A stretch of DNA of 57,996 nucleotides from an uncultured Bacteroidia bacterium (GTDB lineage: Bacteria; Bacteroidota; Bacteroidia; J057; CALDDN01): the NCBI GenBank assembly GCA_937936615.1, contig CALDDN010000024.1:1-57996 (forward strand). The letters are read 5' to 3'. Positions 47,701-53,167 of the stretch are shown piece by piece (position 1 is the first letter of the stretch; each line of letters starts with the position of its first letter). A program made the position numbers and the translations under genes. The notes under the pieces are model-generated. The model was not told where the DNA came from and ran no database searches. It saw only the letters and a program-made list of their open reading frames with translations.

Positions 47701-49519
47701 CAACGCGGCCCTGGTCAACGCCTCGATGCGCCAGACGGGCTCGGGCATCGACTTCAGCCCCTGGCTCGACAGCGGCATCGATACCGACAACAATTCGCAG
47801 AATGGCTTCGATGGCGATTACAGCTTCGTACACATCGATGCCCGCAGCTTCCAGATCGGGGGCCTGAGCCACCTGCAGGAAGCGGTCAACGAACCGCGGG
47901 TGCAGCGCGTTTTCGTCCACGACGGTGCCTACGCCGGCAACACCAACGTAACGCGCAGCCTGACCCTGACCAACGACGGCCTGGCTCCGCTGCCGCAGCT
48001 GGCCAGCCTTTCGATCAACGGGGGTGGCAGCCGCCTGACGCTGGAGCGCGGCTTTGAAATAACGTCGAGCCTGACCCTGACCAACGGTCTGGTGGAGCTG
48101 CTCAACAACAGCACCCTGCAGCTCAACCTGACCAGCGTACTGACGGGAGGCAACGATTTCAGCTATGTCATCGGTCGTCTGGCCCGCCAGTCGGCCGCCG
48201 TTTCGGCTACCGATCTGTTCTTCCCCATTGGCTCGGCGACGGCTTACCGCCCCGCCACGCTGAACGTGGCCCAGCAGTCGAATGCCACCAATACATACAC
48301 CGGTCGCGTGGTGGAACCCAACCTGCTGGTACGCAGCCTGCCAGCCGGTGTGCTCAGTGCCTCGACTGTGCGTCAGTGGGCGTTTGAGCAGAGCGGCCCT
48401 GCGGCCGTTTCGGGCTTCCAGTTCGATGGGGCTTTCGGTGCCGATGATCCGCACAGCAACACGCCTGCCGAGCTGGCCCTGCTCAAGGATAACGGCCCCA
48501 GCAGCACCGCCTGGCTCAACCTCGACGGTACAGCGGGCAACGGCAGCATCCGCTCGACGGCTCCCTTCACCAGCTTGGGTAACTTTGTGCTGGGTCGCCG
48601 CTCGTCGGCGGGTCCAGTAACACCGGGTACGCTCAACCTCACGGCGGTGCTCAACGTTTCGACCAACTCGGCCCTGCCTACCTGGACGAGCCTCAACTGC
48701 CCCGCCGCTCAGTACGAAGTCCGCTACCGCGTCAAAGGCTCGGTAGGCAACTACAGCACGGCCACGGTAACGACGACCTTTGCCCTGCTCAACGGCCTGC
48801 AGCACAACACCACCTACGAGGTGAGTGTACGCGGCCGCTGCGGCAGCCAGCCCTTCAGCCCCTGGTCAACGGGTACCGTAACCGAGTTCACGACCCAGTC
48901 GCTGGGCGATTGCAACGTGGCCGGCACGCCGCCCGTACCGGGTAACCTGCACATCAGCCAGGTAACGGCCCGCACGGCACTGGTCAACTGGCGGCGTGTA
49001 ACCAACACCTCGACGCAAGGCTACATCGTGTCCTTCGGCGATGCCGCCCTTAATCCCAACAGCTGGCCGCAGTTTGTGGTCTGCAACCCCGCTACCTCGT
49101 TCCTGATTTCGGGTCTGACGCCGGGCCGTACCTATGGCGTGCGTGTGCGTACCAACTGCTCGAACTGCACCACAGCCCTGAGCAGCAACGACCGCCGCTC
49201 GAACTGGAGCCAGGTCGAGAACTTTACGACCCTCAACAGCCGCGAGAGTGATCCTCAAACCTCTGCCAGCTCGTCGGTCAGCGTCTACCCCAACCCGACT
49301 ACGGGCCAGTTTACGCTGCGTTTCGATGCCACAGCAGCCGGCGAGGCGCAGGTAGTTCTTACCGATCTGACGGGCCGTGTCCTTGTTGAACGTGCCTGGA
49401 CGGTTGGCGATGGCCGCAACGAACTGAGCGTATCGCTCGAAGGCTATGCAGCCGGTCTCTACCTGCTGCGGGTTCGTCAGGCCGACCGCGAACACCAGGT
49501 CAAGGTCATCCTCGACTAA
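38738..49519 (+). CDS. giant (3593 aa) T9SS-sorted surface protein: SBBP-like N-terminus, PKD-like and RWE/Ig-like repeats, SprB repeats, beta-helix, FnIII
   Basis: Leader [22 protein letters not shown]; SBBP-like [31 protein letters not shown]; SprB-like [39 protein letters not shown]; C-terminus [18 protein letters not shown]...[24 protein letters not shown]. Confidence 0.93.
   Translation: [3593 protein letters not shown]
40300..43960 (+). repeat. RWE/Ig-like module array (about 9-10 units) with four interspersed PKD-like units (~40560-41540)
   Basis: Cores [81 protein letters not shown] plus a variant PQWQRAS; PKD-like units contain (Y/F)(S/N)WAPA...GTYTYTxTG. A further RWE unit (VLRWEESTD) lies near 45250. 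Confidence 0.8.
43960..44900 (+). repeat. SprB repeats (about 4 units)
   Basis: [15 protein letters not shown]..., [29 protein letters not shown]..., [29 protein letters not shown]..., [30 protein letters not shown].... Confidence 0.82.
46130..47830 (+). other. right-handed parallel beta-helix region of the 3593-aa protein
   Basis: [37 protein letters not shown]...[17 protein letters not shown]...[18 protein letters not shown]...[30 protein letters not shown]. Confidence 0.75.
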
Positions 49520-49560
49520 TTCCGCATCGCTTCAGCCCCCGCGGGCTGACTCAACCCTAA

Positions 49561-49593
49561 AAAGCTGCCGGAGCTCATCCGGCAGCTTTTTTT
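49561..49593 (+). terminator. intrinsic terminator after the 3593-aa gene
   Basis: 12-bp perfect stem AAAGCTGCCGGA / TCCGGCAGCTTT with a 5-nt loop followed by T residues. Confidence 0.9.
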
Positions 49594-49703
49594 GTGTCCT
49601 GCCGTTTGTTTGGTCAGACTGGCTTCGGCCCGGGACGCAGCCTTTTTCTAAGTTCAGTTTGGGCACTGGCGGCCCGTCAGAACACACGTATGGTTTTTTC
49701 CTT

Positions 49704-49711
49704 TAACTTTG
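49704..49711 (+). promoter_or_regulatory. Bacteroidota -7 element TAACTTTG upstream of the DUF177 gene
   Basis: TAnnTTTG match ending 24 bp before the ATG at 49736. Confidence 0.45.
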
Positions 49712-49735
49712 GCGTTCTTTGGCGCACGGTGCATC

Positions 49736-50278
49736 ATGCAGAACTCGCGGGCATATGGAATCGACCTGCCGAAACTGGCCCTGGGTGAACATCGCTTTGA
49801 TTTTGCCGTGCGTGACGCGTTCTTTGCCAACTGGCCCGACAGCCCGCTGACTGAAGCCGCGGTAGACATCGTGGCTCGTGTAGACAAAACGGCCCGCCAC
49901 GTCGAGGTACGCTTCAGCCTTACGGGCTGGCTGATCCTTGAATGCGACCGCTGCCTGCGCAGCTACTCGCAGCCCGTGCAGGCTGAGTTCCGCGTTGTCT
50001 ATACCTATGAGCGGAACCTGCGTGAAACTCAAGATGAGGAAGTGATCTGGATCGACCGTAACACCCCTTTCCTCGACTTCATGCACGAGTTTTATGAGTT
50101 TATCGTGCTGCAGATGCCCTTGCGGCGCATTCCACCCGACTGCCCGACCGAGGCCTGTGCCGCCGTTCTCAACTACATTGCCAATGCTTCGACCGACGAC
50201 GATGCCCCCGAACGGCCATCGACCGCAAGTCCCTGGCAGGCACTCGACGACTTGCGGGCGAAGTTCACAGACAATTAA
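49736..50278 (+). CDS. DUF177 (YceD-like) protein
   Basis: LECDRCLRSYSQPVQAEFRVVY...FLDFMHEFYEFIVLQMPLRRIPP; directly upstream of rpmF. Confidence 0.88.
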   Translation: MQNSRAYGIDLPKLALGEHRFDFAVRDAFFANWPDSPLTEAAVDIVARVDKTARHVEVRFSLTGWLILECDRCLRSYSQPVQAEFRVVYTYERNLRETQDEEVIWIDRNTPFLDFMHEFYEFIVLQMPLRRIPPDCPTEACAAVLNYIANASTDDDAPERPSTASPWQALDDLRAKFTDN

Positions 50279-50413
50279 CCGGCTCCTTGGGCAATTCTAC
50301 TGCATTGGACTTGGACAAATTTTTGCTCTAAAAAATATTCGAAACAAAAACAGGCAGATTGGCTAAAGTAAAGTTTACGCAATCGATACCGGAGCGCAGC
50401 TCTACCCTACGAT

Positions 50414-50605
50414 ATGGCACACCCCAAACGGAAAATCTCGAAAACACGCCGCGACAAGCGGCGCACGCACGACGCACTGACCACCAAGCCCTACACCCTC
50501 GACCCGAATACGGGCCAGGCCGTGCAGTACCACCGGGTCTGCCTCGACACCGGCTTTTACAAGGGTCGTCAGGTCATGAAGGGCCGTCTGGAAGACTTTG
50601 CCTAA
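50414..50605 (+). CDS. rpmF: 50S ribosomal protein L32
   Basis: MAHPKRKISKTRRDKRRTHDALTTKPYTLDPNTGQAVQYHRVCLDTGFYKGRQV. Confidence 0.95.
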   Translation: MAHPKRKISKTRRDKRRTHDALTTKPYTLDPNTGQAVQYHRVCLDTGFYKGRQVMKGRLEDFA

Positions 50606-50691
50606 GACACGGCTGCTGCTGACGTTTTTTAACGTATCTTGAGCCGCGGCAAAGGCTCGTAACTGAAAACCCATTTTCTGGAGGCACCCGT

Positions 50692-51630
50692 ATGCGCATC
50701 GGACTCGACATCATGGGCGGTGATAACTACCCGCAGGCACCGGTAGCCGGAGCCGTGCGCTACGCTCAACAGACCGATTCCGAGGCCGTACTGGTGCTCA
50801 TCGGCGATCTGGACCTCATCCACCGCGAGCTGCACCAGCACGGGGCCTCTGCCTCGGATTTTGTCCTCGTATCTGCTCCCGAACCCATCGGCATGGACGA
50901 GCATCCGTCCAAAGCTGTACTCTCCAAGCCGCAGTCCTCGATCAACGTGGGCTTGCGGATGCTGCGCGAGAAGCAGCTCGACGCTTTTGTAAGTGCAGGC
51001 CATACAGGGGCCATGCTGGCGGGGTCGGTGCTGATGCTTGGCTGCATCGGCTCGGTGCAGCGGCCTACGGTGGGTACCCTCGTGCCGGCCAACGGCAAGT
51101 TCTCGTTCCTTTGCGACGTAGGGGCCAATACCGACTGCAAGCCCGATCACCTGCTGCAGTTCGCCCAGCTTGGTTCCATGTTCATGCGCGAGGTCATGCA
51201 GGTGCAGCAGCCCCGCGTGGCCCTGCTCAATGTGGGCGAGGAGCGCAAAAAAGGCAACCAGCAAGCCCAGCAGGCCTATGACCTGCTCGAACAGCAGCCG
51301 GGCCTGCATTTTATCGGCAATGCCCAAGGCTGGGACCTGCTCCGCCACACGGCCGATGTCTACGTCGTCGATGGCTTCGTGGGCAACATCATCCTCAAGT
51401 ACAGCGAATCGCTTTACGACTACCTGAAGCCACGCCTGCCCGACGACCCCGAAATCGAGAAATTCAACTTTGAACTGGTGGGCGGGCTGCCCTTCCTCGG
51501 TGTGGCGGGTAACGTCATCATCGGCCACGGCATCAGCGGCCCGAGGGCCTTTCATAATATGATCCAGCGGGCGGTAGACCTGTGCCGCTCGCAGCTGCTG
51601 CAGACCTTTGAACGGGCTTTTGCCCACTAA
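50692..51630 (+). CDS. plsX: phosphate acyltransferase PlsX
   Basis: MRIGLDIMGGDNYPQAPVAGAV...SAGHTGAMLAGSVLMLGCI...LLNVGEERKKGN...VVDGFVGNIILKYSES. Confidence 0.96.
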   Translation: MRIGLDIMGGDNYPQAPVAGAVRYAQQTDSEAVLVLIGDLDLIHRELHQHGASASDFVLVSAPEPIGMDEHPSKAVLSKPQSSINVGLRMLREKQLDAFVSAGHTGAMLAGSVLMLGCIGSVQRPTVGTLVPANGKFSFLCDVGANTDCKPDHLLQFAQLGSMFMREVMQVQQPRVALLNVGEERKKGNQQAQQAYDLLEQQPGLHFIGNAQGWDLLRHTADVYVVDGFVGNIILKYSESLYDYLKPRLPDDPEIEKFNFELVGGLPFLGVAGNVIIGHGISGPRAFHNMIQRAVDLCRSQLLQTFERAFAH

Positions 51631-51638
51631 GCCTCGCC

Positions 51639-52631
51639 ATGCCCCGCGCCCAGATTACCGCCCTAGGCCACTACCTGCCCGACTATGTGCTGACCAACCA
51701 GGAACTGGAGCAGCTCGTCGATACGAGCGATGCATGGATTCGCGAGCGTACGGGGGTCTGCGAGCGACGCATCCTCACAGGCGAGCGCGGCTCTTCCTAC
51801 ATGGGCGTGCGGGCCGTTCAGGAACTGCTGGCCAAAAAAGGCCTCGATGCCTCCGAAATCGAGCTGCTGATCTGCTGCACCGTAACGCCCGACATGGTCT
51901 TTCCGGCTACGGCCAACATCATCACCGACGAGCTGGGAGCCAGTCGCGCCTGGGGCTTCGACCTGGGGGCCGCCTGCAGCGGCTTCCTTTACGGCGTGTG
52001 CGTGGCCTCGCAGTTCATCGAAACAGGACGCTACAGCAAAATCGTAGTCGTGGGGGTGGACAAAATGTCGAGCATCATCGACTACCAGGACCGCAACACC
52101 TGCATCATTTTTGGCGACGGGGCCGGTGCCGTTCTGCTGGAACCCGATACCGCCAACACCGGCTACGGCATTCAGGACTTTGTCCTCTACAGCGACGGCA
52201 GCGGCATGAAGCACCTGCACATGAAATCGGGCGGCAGCCGCCGACCGCCTAGCCTCGACACCGTGCGCAACCGCGAGCACTACGTCTATCAGGAGGGACA
52301 GGCCGTCTTCAAGCGGGCCGTGGTGGGCATGGCCGAAGCCGCCGCCGAAATCATGGAACGCAACGGCCTGACCGGTGCCGATGTCCACTGGCTGGTACCT
52401 CACCAAGCCAACCTGCGCATCATCGATGCTACTGCTCAGCGCATGGGCCTGACCCCGGACAAGGTCATGGTCAACATCGACCGCTACGGTAACACCACTT
52501 CGGGCACGCTGCCCCTCTGCCTCTCGGACTGGGAAGACCGCCTGCGCCCGGGCGACCGCATCGTTCTGGCCAGCTTCGGGGGCGGCTTCACTTGGGGTGC
52601 GGTCTACTTGACCTGGGCTTATGGCAAGTGA
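51639..52631 (+). CDS. fabH: beta-ketoacyl-ACP synthase III
   Basis: WIRERTGVCERRI...GAACSGFLYG...VPHQANLRIIDATAQRMGL...NIDRYGNTTSGTLPL: Cys-His-Asn triad. Confidence 0.97.
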   Translation: MPRAQITALGHYLPDYVLTNQELEQLVDTSDAWIRERTGVCERRILTGERGSSYMGVRAVQELLAKKGLDASEIELLICCTVTPDMVFPATANIITDELGASRAWGFDLGAACSGFLYGVCVASQFIETGRYSKIVVVGVDKMSSIIDYQDRNTCIIFGDGAGAVLLEPDTANTGYGIQDFVLYSDGSGMKHLHMKSGGSRRPPSLDTVRNREHYVYQEGQAVFKRAVVGMAEAAAEIMERNGLTGADVHWLVPHQANLRIIDATAQRMGLTPDKVMVNIDRYGNTTSGTLPLCLSDWEDRLRPGDRIVLASFGGGFTWGAVYLTWAYGK

Positions 52632-52673
52632 ATACCGACTTGTTCTCCAAAGATAAAATTGTAGATTGGCCGC

Positions 52674-53045
52674 ATGAAAATATTGCTAAGCTTTCTGGTC
52701 TGGGCTTTGATGGCCCTTGCAGCCTACGGTCAGGCTCCTGTCCGTTACGAGTACATGCAGATTTCCGCCATCGAATCGGTGGTGCCCGGCGGTCTGGGCC
52801 GCTCGCGCCTGATCTCTACCTCGAAAGAAGGCCAAATGATGGAGAAGGAACTGCTCAACTTCTTCAGTCTGGTGGGTATCAACTTCGGTAACGTGCAGAA
52901 TAACGACCGCGTCATCGCCACCCGCCTCAACGAACTGTCCGAGGAAGGCTGGGAGCTTTTCACCGTCAACAGCGGGGTTTATGGCCCCGGTGACAAGACG
53001 GGCATTTTCATCACGCGCTACGTCTTCCGCCGACCGGCGAAATAA
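52674..53045 (+). CDS. small secreted hypothetical protein
   Basis: MKILLSFLVWALMALAAYGQAPVRYEYMQISAIES...LNELSEEGWELFTVNSGVYGPGDKTGIFITRYVFRRP; DUF4177-like 'EGWELxxV' pattern. Confidence 0.8.
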   Translation: MKILLSFLVWALMALAAYGQAPVRYEYMQISAIESVVPGGLGRSRLISTSKEGQMMEKELLNFFSLVGINFGNVQNNDRVIATRLNELSEEGWELFTVNSGVYGPGDKTGIFITRYVFRRPAK

Positions 53046-53167
53046 ACCCGCAGCCGCAACCAATCGAATTTCGTAGAGGCCGAGGTGAGTTGGCCCTTGG
53101 CCTTTTTGGTCGGAAAAGGGCGAGCAATGATACAGCAGCCAACGCCTGCCGCAGCTCCGACCGGCCC

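Noticed and set aside
46139-48805. 888-aa open frame on the minus strand inside the giant gene
   Set aside because: Antisense to a well-supported beta-helix/T9SS coding frame; Arg/Gly/Val/Ala-rich composition without domains; long antisense ORFs are expected in GC-rich repetitive coding DNA.
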